Program-made: the position numbers and the translations under genes
Assembly (NCBI GenBank): GCA_027067965.1
Contig: JAMOUV010000007.1
Coordinates: 1-64,000 of the forward strand
From: Flavobacteriales bacterium
Lineage (GTDB): Bacteria > Bacteroidota > Bacteroidia > Flavobacteriales > Flavobacteriaceae
Length of the DNA: 64,000 nt
Reading direction: 5' to 3'
Shown: in pieces, positions 56,416 through 63,637 of the stretch
Position numbering within the stretch: position 1 is the stretch's first letter
Layout of the letters: each line of letters begins with the position of its first letter
Notes under the pieces: model-generated
Told to the model about the DNA's origin: nothing
What the model saw: the letters and a program-made list of their open reading frames with translations, nothing else
Databases searched by the model: none

Positions 56416-56423
56416 TATATTTG
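56416..56423 (+). promoter_or_regulatory. Promoter -7 element (TATATTTG) of the structured leader/RNA
   Basis: Perfect TAnnTTTG. Transcription would start near 56429, just before the first hairpin. Confidence 0.6.
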
Positions 56424-56429
56424 TTGTGT

Positions 56430-56872
56430 GGAAACAAACAAAACTTTCCCGGGAAGTTTAGGGAGGATCCACAAAAAAAGCGCCCCGACTCTGAATTTAG
56501 AGCGCAAGTCGGGACGCTCGGGTGTCGAACCACAGGTTCAACACCGCAAAGTTAGGGATTTGCCGGCAGAAATGCAACAAGCCCTTGTTTGCGGTGCCTG
56601 TGGTAAGACAATCAAGGTTCGTTTGACGAACCGGCGTAAGCGTAGATGCACGTGCATACACTTACGTTACAAAAGTTGCTTTAGCAACACGGCCGCAAGG
56701 CACCGGTAAACAAAGGGCTGTTTAAGGTTTAGGCAAGTCGCTTAGACAAACGGTTTGGTAAGAAAATATCTTAAATGACACACCAATCCACAATAACTGA
56801 AACCGGCAAACACCCCGGCGTTTTAAAGGTGCAAACGGCCAAAAGGAACTGTTTGTTTAACCTTTAAAAACG
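56430..56872 (+). ncRNA. Highly structured RNA or leader, class unknown
   Basis: No protein family fits, but nearly every segment pairs. H1 AAACTT/AAGTTT (56441-56459). H2 a 12-bp stem with one mismatch (56479-56490 with 56507-56518). H3 GGTGT-GAACC/GGTTC-ACACC (56521-56545). H4 GCAAA/TTTGC (56546-56563). S5, a long-range stem of 19 bp in three blocks (56580-56599 with 56698-56719), encloses three hairpins: GGTTCGT/ACGAACC (56616-56632), CGTAAG/CTTACG around ATGCACGTGCAT (56635-56666), GTTGC/GCAAC (56675-56688). A last hairpin of 12 bp with one bulge, plus an inner CAAAC/GTTTG, spans 56819-56872 and ends 8 nt before an ATG. It lacks tmRNA, RNase P, SRP and tRNA hallmarks. It may be a stand-alone RNA, a cis-regulatory leader, or both. 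Confidence 0.6.
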
Positions 56873-56879
56873 TAAAATT

Positions 56880-57443
56880 ATGAAAGCTAAAAACATCAAA
56901 AGTATATTGGCATTTATGCTCTTAATGACATTAACCTTCTCTTTTAGTAATTACAATAAATTTCTTAGAAATCAAGAAAAACACACTAAAAATTTAATTA
57001 CTCAAAAAGAATATAATAGAAATCCATTACGCTTATTACTATTTTTAATAAAAATAGAATATCAAAGTGGGCATAATGATTATATTGACGGTCGATATGT
57101 TGAATGTATAAGAGATGGAGTTTGTTATATTAGAATAAATAAAAAAAGTTCAACTTGGATAGATTTTGATGAGAATATTAAGATTAATGAAGCAAAAATA
57201 GCTATTAATAAAGAAAATGGAACAATTTATCTTGTAATACCACCTTCTGATGCTAATTATAAGAAATATTTAAAACCATTTAAAATTGAAAGTCAAACCA
57301 ACATTGATAAAGGTTTAATAGATATTATATCTCAAAAACTTAAAAAACTTGGATTTAAGAAGCCTCCAAAACCATTACCTATAGGTTCAAAGGTTGAACC
57401 TATCAAATATGGTAATTACCTTCTTGTACCAATAGCTGCTTAA
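56880..57443 (+). CDS. Small exported protein of the island, unknown (paralogue of 58212-58622)
   Basis: 187 residues. Signal-like N-terminus (ILAFMLLMTLTFSFS). Core pattern: DGRYVECIRDGVCYIRI, then a strand-rich stretch KINEAKIAINKENGTIYLVIP and a C-terminal IGSKVEPIKYGNYLLVPIAA. The CxxDGxCY element and the strand order recur in the 58212-58622 protein. AT-rich compared with the core genome. Directly behind the structured leader, and followed by a perfect 14-bp hairpin. Confidence 0.7.
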   Translation: MKAKNIKSILAFMLLMTLTFSFSNYNKFLRNQEKHTKNLITQKEYNRNPLRLLLFLIKIEYQSGHNDYIDGRYVECIRDGVCYIRINKKSSTWIDFDENIKINEAKIAINKENGTIYLVIPPSDANYKKYLKPFKIESQTNIDKGLIDIISQKLKKLGFKKPPKPLPIGSKVEPIKYGNYLLVPIAA

Positions 57444-57447
57444 ATAA

Positions 57448-57480
57448 TAACACCTGGTGGAGTAAATCCACCAGGTGTTA
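57448..57480 (+). terminator. Perfect 14-bp hairpin after the first island gene
   Basis: TAACACCTGGTGGA pairs fully with TCCACCAGGTGTTA around the loop GTAAA. It is not followed by a T run, so it may act as an mRNA-stabilising or bidirectional element instead of a classic terminator. Confidence 0.55.
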
Positions 57481-57515
57481 TACATATTTAAGTATGAATA
57501 AAATTTATTTTTAAA

Positions 57516-58073
57516 ATGAAAAGAATTTTGTTATTCATAATTGGATTAGGAATAATAGTAATAAGTATCTTGTTTTATTTGGCAATTTTTAGAGTAAATC
57601 AGGAAGATTTGAATTACATTTCAAAGTTTCCCCAAATAACGCCTGATGAAATAAAAAAAGAAGAACCGAATTCTGTAATAATTTTTATAGACCCTGCATG
57701 TCCCGGTGCCCCTCGTTTTGGTCCTAAAATAAAAAAAGGAACTGATCTGTTAGATAGTTTAAAAATTCCGTATTACTTAATAGCAGATGTTTTATATTCC
57801 AAAAAAGGTGATTCATTATTGGAGAATTTTATTATGAAGTATGATTACTTAAATAAACCTATTTATTTAATGAGCATAGAACATTTTCCTAATAATTCAG
57901 GTTTATTTAATGCAAGAAGACGTTTAAAGGAATTTATAGCAAATACATGTTATAAATGTGATACTTTACCTTATGGTCCCGGGCTACATATTTTTCTTAA
58001 GAACGGTCAATTCGAAAAAGCTAAATTAACTTATGAATTAAATCCTAAGGAATTAGAAATTTACAAAAAATAA
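57516..58073 (+). CDS. Membrane-anchored protein, possibly thioredoxin-fold, unknown
   Basis: 185 residues. N-terminal TM helix (ILLFIIGLGIIVISILFYLAIF), then an exported domain. SVIIFIDPACPGAPRFGPKIKK followed by DLLDSLKIPYYLIADVLYS looks like the first strand and helix of a thioredoxin fold, with a single Cys in place of CxxC. Another Cys pair occurs in NTCYKCDTLP, followed by GPGLHIFLKNGQ, where thioredoxins have the cis-Pro and TP(T) strand. AT-rich. The redox or adaptor function is a guess from this pattern. Confidence 0.65.
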   Translation: MKRILLFIIGLGIIVISILFYLAIFRVNQEDLNYISKFPQITPDEIKKEEPNSVIIFIDPACPGAPRFGPKIKKGTDLLDSLKIPYYLIADVLYSKKGDSLLENFIMKYDYLNKPIYLMSIEHFPNNSGLFNARRRLKEFIANTCYKCDTLPYGPGLHIFLKNGQFEKAKLTYELNPKELEIYKK

Positions 58074-58163
58074 ACTCGAAAAAGTTTTTTGAAGTTATTT
58101 TACTTTTCAATTAATTAAAAGTGTACATTTATTTATTATACATGAATACTTTAGCATTCCTCA

Positions 58164-58205
58164 AAGTGATAAAATTAATAAATTAAGTGATAAAATTAAT
58201 AAATT
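58164..58205 (+). repeat. Two tandem 21-bp repeats
   Basis: Two exact copies of AAGTGATAAAATTAATAAAT plus T, ending 6 nt before the next ATG. May affect translation initiation or promoter function. Confidence 0.8.
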
Positions 58206-58211
58206 AAATTT

Positions 58212-58622
58212 ATGAAAACACTATTGTTTAATATAATTATTTATCTTTTAATTCCCAATGCTTTAACTCAAAACATCCAAACCGATATCAACTGGAATGG
58301 ACGCTTGTGTAACGGCGGACACGGGATTTGTTATGTTTCTAAAGATGATAAATTAACGGTCAAAACTCAGATTTCATACGATAAGACTTATCATGAGCTG
58401 ATTTTCCGGATTCGGAAAAATCGAATAGATGAGAACTTGCATAACCGACTTTTTTCTCATCCGGTTAAGAAAAATGTTTATCTCTATACCTTTGATGCGC
58501 CCAATTATCTACCTTCAACGGTGTATAAAAGATTGAAAATTACCAAAAGACCCATTAAGAAAGGGGATTACTTATGGATACTACAAAATAACTATTGGGA
58601 ACTAAGAGTTAAACTCGAATAA
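58212..58622 (+). CDS. Small exported protein of the island, unknown (paralogue of 56880-57443)
   Basis: 136 residues. Signal peptide MKTLLFNIIIYLLIPNALTQ. NGRLCNGGHGICYVSKDDK aligns by eye with GRYVECIRDGVCYIRINKK of the first island protein. Both continue with strand-rich segments (HELIFRIRKNR, KNVYLYTF) and end in a G-(D/N)-Y-L-(W/L) strand (KKGDYLWILQNNYWELRV). Its stop and the next start are 1 nt apart, so the pair is translated together. Confidence 0.7.
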   Translation: MKTLLFNIIIYLLIPNALTQNIQTDINWNGRLCNGGHGICYVSKDDKLTVKTQISYDKTYHELIFRIRKNRIDENLHNRLFSHPVKKNVYLYTFDAPNYLPSTVYKRLKITKRPIKKGDYLWILQNNYWELRVKLE

Positions 58623-58623
58623 A

Positions 58624-59775
58624 ATGAGGAACAAAATTCGCTTACTCGGTATATTGTTGGCTTGGACATGGTCTCTTAGTGCCATGCCTCCAAAGACCGA
58701 CCAAAAAGTGGACAGCATTTTGACACAAATGTATATGGAAATACAAGCTGTTCATAAAACCTACGACCTACGCCGTGATGTTTTGTGGCAGGAATTACAA
58801 CAAATCAATAAAGATTTATGGACAGCCAATACACCACAACAGCAGATTTATTTGCTACTACGCAAAGACCGGATTAAAGAACAATTGCATAGATTGAATT
58901 TAGATGAACGTACTCAAATTTTTAAAATACGTTACCTTAAAGGATTGTCTGTTATCCGGATTTTATATGAAAAATTATTGGATTTGGATCATCATTTTGC
59001 TTCCATCGTTACTTTTAGGGAAATCAACAAAATGGCCAATCCCAATAACTATCCCGAATTCCTTAAAGTAAAGGAGATCATCGAACGCAAAAAAGACCGT
59101 AAGCGGTCTTTTGAATTGCCCCCATTGCTTAGTCAAAACTTATATATATCTACCATCGCCACCTTTATTAATCTTTTTAATGCTTCGGCTTCGCCTCAAG
59201 AAAAACAAAAGGACCTCGAAAAAATCCAATGTATTTTGGACTTTACACTGCGGATGCATAACGATTTAAATACCATTTATTTTGAAATGGAATTTCTGCG
59301 TAAAAGCAATGACAAGGTTTTAGAGGATATACAAACACTGTTTAAAGAATACACCAAACCCATAAAATACTTTGTTTCGCTAAGCGAATGCCGGATGAAT
59401 GATGATTGGGACACGATACAAGAAAAACTCAACAGGTATTTGGAACAGCTTCAGGATGCCATGGATAAAGAGGATGAACAACGTATAATGAAAATGCAAA
59501 TTGACCTTAATTTCCCTATCGATCAATTATTGCAGTTTCTGAATAAGTATAATATTCACATCGATCAATCTGCCAAATTTTATGAAAAATTCAAAATCAT
59601 ACTGGATAGTTATGAGAACGAGCCGGTATGTGATGCTTCCTTACCGGCGGCCTATAAGAAATTGAAATCAGATATCGATATTACCATTCAAAAATTTAAT
59701 ACGGCCTATAAACCGGTGGGTATTAACGGAAGTAAATTAAAGGAAATTTTATATGGTATAAATGAATATGAATAA
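58624..59775 (+). CDS. Secreted all-helical protein, unknown
   Basis: 383 residues. Signal peptide IRLLGILLAWTWSLSA. The rest is almost entirely predicted helix with heptad-like patterns (LRRDVLWQELQQINKDLW, DRIKEQLHRLNLDERTQIF, IQEKLNRYLEQLQDAMDKEDE), suggesting a helical bundle or coiled coil. No family recognised. GC content is nearer to the core genome than in the other three island genes. Immediately follows the 136-residue protein. Confidence 0.7.
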   Translation: MRNKIRLLGILLAWTWSLSAMPPKTDQKVDSILTQMYMEIQAVHKTYDLRRDVLWQELQQINKDLWTANTPQQQIYLLLRKDRIKEQLHRLNLDERTQIFKIRYLKGLSVIRILYEKLLDLDHHFASIVTFREINKMANPNNYPEFLKVKEIIERKKDRKRSFELPPLLSQNLYISTIATFINLFNASASPQEKQKDLEKIQCILDFTLRMHNDLNTIYFEMEFLRKSNDKVLEDIQTLFKEYTKPIKYFVSLSECRMNDDWDTIQEKLNRYLEQLQDAMDKEDEQRIMKMQIDLNFPIDQLLQFLNKYNIHIDQSAKFYEKFKIILDSYENEPVCDASLPAAYKKLKSDIDITIQKFNTAYKPVGINGSKLKEILYGINEYE

Positions 59776-60400
59776 TTAAACTTGGTAAAAAATATAAAAT
59801 GAAGCCCCATCTATCTTATCTATAAATTCTAAAATCTTCAATCATTAATCTTCAATGTTATACAATGCAAGAGTCTTCGCTCGAGGGTCAATACGACTCA
59901 CCCTTCGGGTTTGATAAGCGCAGCGATGCCGTGTCCGCCTCAGGCGGGAGGGATCTCATCTTTTCAGTATTTGAGATTCCTCCTCCCGGTGGTCGTCGGA
60001 ATGACATTTTTATCATCCCCCAAAGGATTCCTTGGACGAGGGTCGATGCGACTCACCCTTCGGGTTTGAGAAGCGCAGCGACGCCGTGTCCGCTTCAGGC
60101 GGGAGGGATCTCATCTTTTCAGTATTTGAGATTCCTCCTCCCGATGGTCGTCGGAATGACATTTTTATCATCCCGCAAAGGATTCCTTGGACGAGGGTCA
60201 ATACGACTCACTCTTCGGGTTTGATAAACGCAGCGACGCCATGTCCGTCTCAGGCGGGAGAAATCTCATTTCCGGACTTTAACGTTCACTTTCACTTTGA
60301 CTATTTTAAATCCGAAATCGTTAATCTGAAATCTGCAATCTGCAATCTGAAATCTCCAATCGTTAATCTAAATTCCGTATCTTGCATTAAAATTGAGTGA
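59776..60400 (+). repeat. R2 repeat array with 155-bp tandem period
   Basis: Three copies of R2 begin at 59883, 60038 and 60193, exactly 155 bp apart. Units C and D are nearly identical over the full period, including the spacer TTTTCAGTATTTGAGATTCC. Unit E is truncated and continues into the same tail as copy B (CTCATTTCCGGACTTTAACG, to 60325). After it comes low-complexity AATCTGAAATCTGCAATCTG-type sequence up to the terC-like gene. Reading frames through the array are artefacts of the repeats. Confidence 0.85.
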
Positions 60401-61111
60401 ATGGAAATTTTGCTCCACCCCGAAGCATGGCTGGCCCTTTTGAGTTTGACACTCTTGGAAATCATACTTGGTGTGGACAATATTTTGTTTATTTCCATTC
60501 TTACGGCCGAACTTCCCGCCCATCAACAGTCCAAAGCACGCCGGTTGGGTTTGGCTTTCGCCTTGATTTTCAGAATACTCTTTTTACTGGGCATAAGTTT
60601 TATTATTCGCTTCACCTATCCCATCATTGAATTTTGGAAAGTCTCGTTGAGCGGACGGGATTTGATTTTGCTCTTCGGCGGTTTGTTTTTGCTCTACAAA
60701 AGTACGGTGGAAATTCACGAAAAGGTTACCGGAAGAGAAAGAAAACCCGGCATGAAAATCAAAACGGAATCCTTGGCATGGGTGGTGGTCCAAATTGTGA
60801 TGTTGGATATCGTATTTTCGTTCGACAGCATATTGACGGCCATCGGACTGACCAAACATGTGATTATCATGGTTATAGCCGTTATTATTTCGATGATTAT
60901 CATGATGATTTTTATCAACGACATTGCCGATTTTATTTTGAAGCATCCCACCTTACAAGTATTGGGACTCTCGTTCTTGGTGATGATAGGAACACTCCTT
61001 ATAGCCGAAGCATTTCATTATGAAATACCGAAAGAATACATTTATTTTGCATTTTTCTATTCATTCATTATCGAGTTAATTAACTTAAGAATCAGACCTG
61101 AAAACAAATAA
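60401..61111 (+). CDS. TerC-family integral membrane protein
   Basis: 236 residues with seven hydrophobic segments. TerC motifs with membrane acidic residues: LTLLEIILGVDNILFISIL near the start and VVVQIVMLDIVFSFDSILTAIGL in the middle. Family members include Alx/MeeF-type manganese exporters and tellurite-resistance TerC; Mn2+ or another cation is the likely substrate. It lies at the right edge of the island. Confidence 0.92.
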   Translation: MEILLHPEAWLALLSLTLLEIILGVDNILFISILTAELPAHQQSKARRLGLAFALIFRILFLLGISFIIRFTYPIIEFWKVSLSGRDLILLFGGLFLLYKSTVEIHEKVTGRERKPGMKIKTESLAWVVVQIVMLDIVFSFDSILTAIGLTKHVIIMVIAVIISMIIMMIFINDIADFILKHPTLQVLGLSFLVMIGTLLIAEAFHYEIPKEYIYFAFFYSFIIELINLRIRPENK

Positions 61112-61118
61112 ATTAACT

Positions 61119-61349
61119 ATGATTGAAAATATAAATAAAAAAGGAAATGATTTTGACACGGCCTATAAGATTTACAAGCCGGAGCAAATTGTCAGAATTT
61201 TAGAAAAAGAGAAAAAAGACGGTCAAATTACGGATTTCGAATGGTTAAAACGCAACGACGAGTTTTATGAAGTTTTCGTGATAAAATACAAAAACGGTGA
61301 GTCTAAGAAAATTTATTTTAACGTTACCGATTTACTTAATCTTTATTAG
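61119..61349 (+). CDS. Small hypothetical protein
   Basis: 76 residues, 7 nt after the TerC gene. NDFDTAYKIYKPEQIVRILEKEKKDGQITDFEWL then FYEVFVIKYKNGESKKIYF. No family recognised; cytoplasmic. Its last 53 nt also encode the signal peptide of the next protein in another frame. Confidence 0.6.
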   Translation: MIENINKKGNDFDTAYKIYKPEQIVRILEKEKKDGQITDFEWLKRNDEFYEVFVIKYKNGESKKIYFNVTDLLNLY

Positions 61350-61947
61350 TACGCACGCCCAACAATTGGCATTGCTTAAGTATAAAGGCGGCGGGGATTG
61401 GTATGCCAATAAACGGACTTCCTTGCCTAATTTGATTGCCTTTGCACGGGCCCATGACTTTGCTATCGATGAAGAGCAAGCCGTGGTGGAAAGCGACAAT
61501 CCCGAAATTTTTCAATATCCTTTTGTACATATGACGGGACACGGACGTGTATTTTTTGACGAAGCGGATGTTAAAAATCTGAAAAAATACCTCGAATCGG
61601 GCGGATTTTTGCATATTGACGATAATTACGGCATGGATAAATATGTGCGAAAAGAAATAAAAAAATTATTTCCGGACCGGGAGTTAAAAGAATTGCCTGC
61701 CGATTTTGAGATATTTCACAATTATTATGATTTTCCCGGCGGACTTCCCAAAATTCATGAACACGACGGCAAACGGCCCCAGGCCTTCGGCATCTTTATC
61801 GATGACCGGCTGGTATTGCTCTATACTTACGAAACGGATCTGGGCGACGGATGGGAGTCATACGAAATTCACCACGACCCGCCCGAAAAACATGAATTGG
61901 CGCTCCGGATGGGTTTAAATATTTTATATTATGTGTTTACCAACTGA
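61297..61947 (+). CDS. DUF4159 domain secreted protein
   Basis: 216 residues from a GTG at 61297, chosen because it gives a full signal peptide (FILTLPIYLIFISTHAQ); without it the protein would lack one. DUF4159 signature: LALLKYKGGGDWYANKRTSLPNLIAFA, YPFVHMTGHGRVFFD, LESGGFLHIDDNYGMDKY. The fold resembles a glutamine-amidotransferase-like domain found in Bat-type and gliding-related proteins; function not known. Confidence 0.85.
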   Translation: MSLRKFILTLPIYLIFISTHAQQLALLKYKGGGDWYANKRTSLPNLIAFARAHDFAIDEEQAVVESDNPEIFQYPFVHMTGHGRVFFDEADVKNLKKYLESGGFLHIDDNYGMDKYVRKEIKKLFPDRELKELPADFEIFHNYYDFPGGLPKIHEHDGKRPQAFGIFIDDRLVLLYTYETDLGDGWESYEIHHDPPEKHELALRMGLNILYYVFTN

Positions 61948-62013
61948 AGTTTTGTCTGTAACGAAAATGAAGAAACGCCCAAAATTCATTTTAAAAAAAT
62001 CCGGAAAATTTCC

Positions 62014-63231
62014 ATGAAAATACTTATCGAAAATATCAAACAATTAATTCAAGTCCGCGAAGAAGTGCCGGCTCCGCTCCGCGGAAAAACCATGGACGAA
62101 CTACCCGTTATCGACAATGCATTTCTGTTGATTGAAGACGGTATTATTTCGAACTTCGGCCCCATGGAAGAAATGCCCGTCATCCATGCCGACCAAGTAA
62201 TTGATGCAAAGGAACGTATGGTTTTTCCCGCTTGGGTCGATTCACACACACACTTGGTTTTTCCCGAATCACGTTACGGGGAATTTATCGATAAAATAAG
62301 AGGATTGTCTTACGAAGAAATTGCCGCCAAAGGAGGCGGAATTTTAAACTCGGCACGCCGGTTACGCCAAATGTCCGAAGACGAACTTTACGAGAAAGCC
62401 GAAAAACGTCTCCGCTTGCTTAAACAATATGGCACGGGTGCAGTGGAAATTAAATCCGGCTACGGTTTGAGCACCGAAGGAGAATTAAAAATGCTTCGGG
62501 TAATCAAACGCTTGAAAGAAAGCGAAAACATTCCGGTTAAAGCCACTTTTTTGGGAGCACATGCCGTTCCCGAAAATATGAATAAAGCGGATTATGTTCG
62601 GTTAATCGTCGAAGAAATGCTACCCGAAATAGCCAAGCATAATCTGGCCGATTATGTGGATGTCTTTTGCGAAACCGGTTACTTCGATACGCAGGATACG
62701 GAAATCATTTTGGACGCGGCCGCCAAATACGGGCTCAAACCCAAGATTCATATCAATCAATTTACTGCTATAGGCGGCATTGAAATAGCGGTAAAATATC
62801 ATGCTGTTTCGGTGGACCATTTGGAAGTGATGACTGAACAGGATTTCCGGGCACTTCAACACTCCGACACGGTTGCTACGGTATTGCCGGGATGTTCCTT
62901 TTTTATCCATATTCCTTATGCGCCTGCCAAAGAAATGATTGAACGAAATATCACCTTGGCTCTCGCCACGGATTTTAATCCCGGATCGGCTCCCTCGTGG
63001 AATATGAATTTTATGGTCTCGCTTGCATGTATCAAACAAAAACTTACCCCCGCTCAAGCCATCAATGCCGCTACCGTCAATGCGGGCTATGCTTTGGAAC
63101 TGCAACACGAAGCCGGTATGATTAGAAAAGGTACGCCGGCCAGGGTTTTTCTCAGCATCCCCTTGACCCATTACGGCGAATTGCCTTATTATTTCGGTAT
63201 CAATCCGGTGGAAAAAACAATAGGGTTTTAA
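62014..63231 (+). CDS. hutI: Imidazolonepropionase
   Basis: 405 residues. Third step of histidine breakdown: opens imidazolonepropionate to N-formiminoglutamate. Metal-dependent amidohydrolase with HxH in WVDSHTHLVFPESR, YGTGAVEIKSGYGLS, FLGAHAVPENM, HINQFTAIGG and ALATDFNPGSAP. No other hut gene is in the window. Confidence 0.95.
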   Translation: MKILIENIKQLIQVREEVPAPLRGKTMDELPVIDNAFLLIEDGIISNFGPMEEMPVIHADQVIDAKERMVFPAWVDSHTHLVFPESRYGEFIDKIRGLSYEEIAAKGGGILNSARRLRQMSEDELYEKAEKRLRLLKQYGTGAVEIKSGYGLSTEGELKMLRVIKRLKESENIPVKATFLGAHAVPENMNKADYVRLIVEEMLPEIAKHNLADYVDVFCETGYFDTQDTEIILDAAAKYGLKPKIHINQFTAIGGIEIAVKYHAVSVDHLEVMTEQDFRALQHSDTVATVLPGCSFFIHIPYAPAKEMIERNITLALATDFNPGSAPSWNMNFMVSLACIKQKLTPAQAINAATVNAGYALELQHEAGMIRKGTPARVFLSIPLTHYGELPYYFGINPVEKTIGF

Positions 63232-63249
63232 AGGAGACATATTTTTTTG

Positions 63250-63257
63250 TATATTTG
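63250..63257 (+). promoter_or_regulatory. Promoter -7 element (TATATTTG) of rpmE2
   Basis: Perfect TAnnTTTG, 26 nt before the L31 ATG. Confidence 0.6.
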
Positions 63258-63283
63258 CAATTCGAAAACAAGACAAGAAAATC

Positions 63284-63535
63284 ATGAAAAAAGGTATTCA
63301 TCCGGAAAACTACAGATTAGTGGCATTCAAAGACATGTCAAACGGCGATATATTTCTGATGTATTCGACCGCCGAAGCCAAAGAAACCATCGAAATTGAC
63401 GGACAGGAATTACCCTTGGTCAAAGTGGAAATTTCACGTACTTCACATCCTTACTACACCGGTAAGATGAAATTGGTGGATACGGCCGGACGTATTGATA
63501 AATTCCGCAGGAAATACGCCAAATTCAAAAAATAA
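63284..63535 (+). CDS. rpmE2: 50S ribosomal protein L31 type B
   Basis: 83 residues. KGIHPENYRLVAFKDMSNGDIFLM and the C-terminal TSHPYYTGKMKLVDTAGRIDKFRRKYAK are L31 hallmarks. No Cys at all, hence the zinc-free type B (C-minus) form. Own promoter and terminator. Confidence 0.96.
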   Translation: MKKGIHPENYRLVAFKDMSNGDIFLMYSTAEAKETIEIDGQELPLVKVEISRTSHPYYTGKMKLVDTAGRIDKFRRKYAKFKK

Positions 63536-63556
63536 TTTGTACTAAAAAAAATTAAA

Positions 63557-63583
63557 ATTCCGGTTTTTTGCCGGATTTTTTTT
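63557..63583 (+). terminator. Rho-independent terminator after rpmE2
   Basis: Short stem TCCGG/CCGGA with a T-rich loop, followed by a T run. Confidence 0.75.
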
Positions 63584-63637
63584 AAATGAAAATTTTTTCT
63601 TAAATTAGCATACTAAAACAGAATAAAACTATTGGCT

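Noticed and set aside
56428-56709. 93-codon frame through the structured segment
   Set aside because: Peptide is Arg-rich without a family match, and the segment is better explained by extensive base pairing.
56430-56872. tmRNA, RNase P RNA, SRP RNA or tRNA
   Set aside because: The GGTTCAA in H3 resembles a T loop, but no acceptor stem/CCA, no GAGGAAAGTCC, and no SRP tetraloop region could be found.
59865-60400. Two plus-strand frames of ~120 codons with repeated sequence
   Set aside because: They are translations of the 155-bp tandem repeat.
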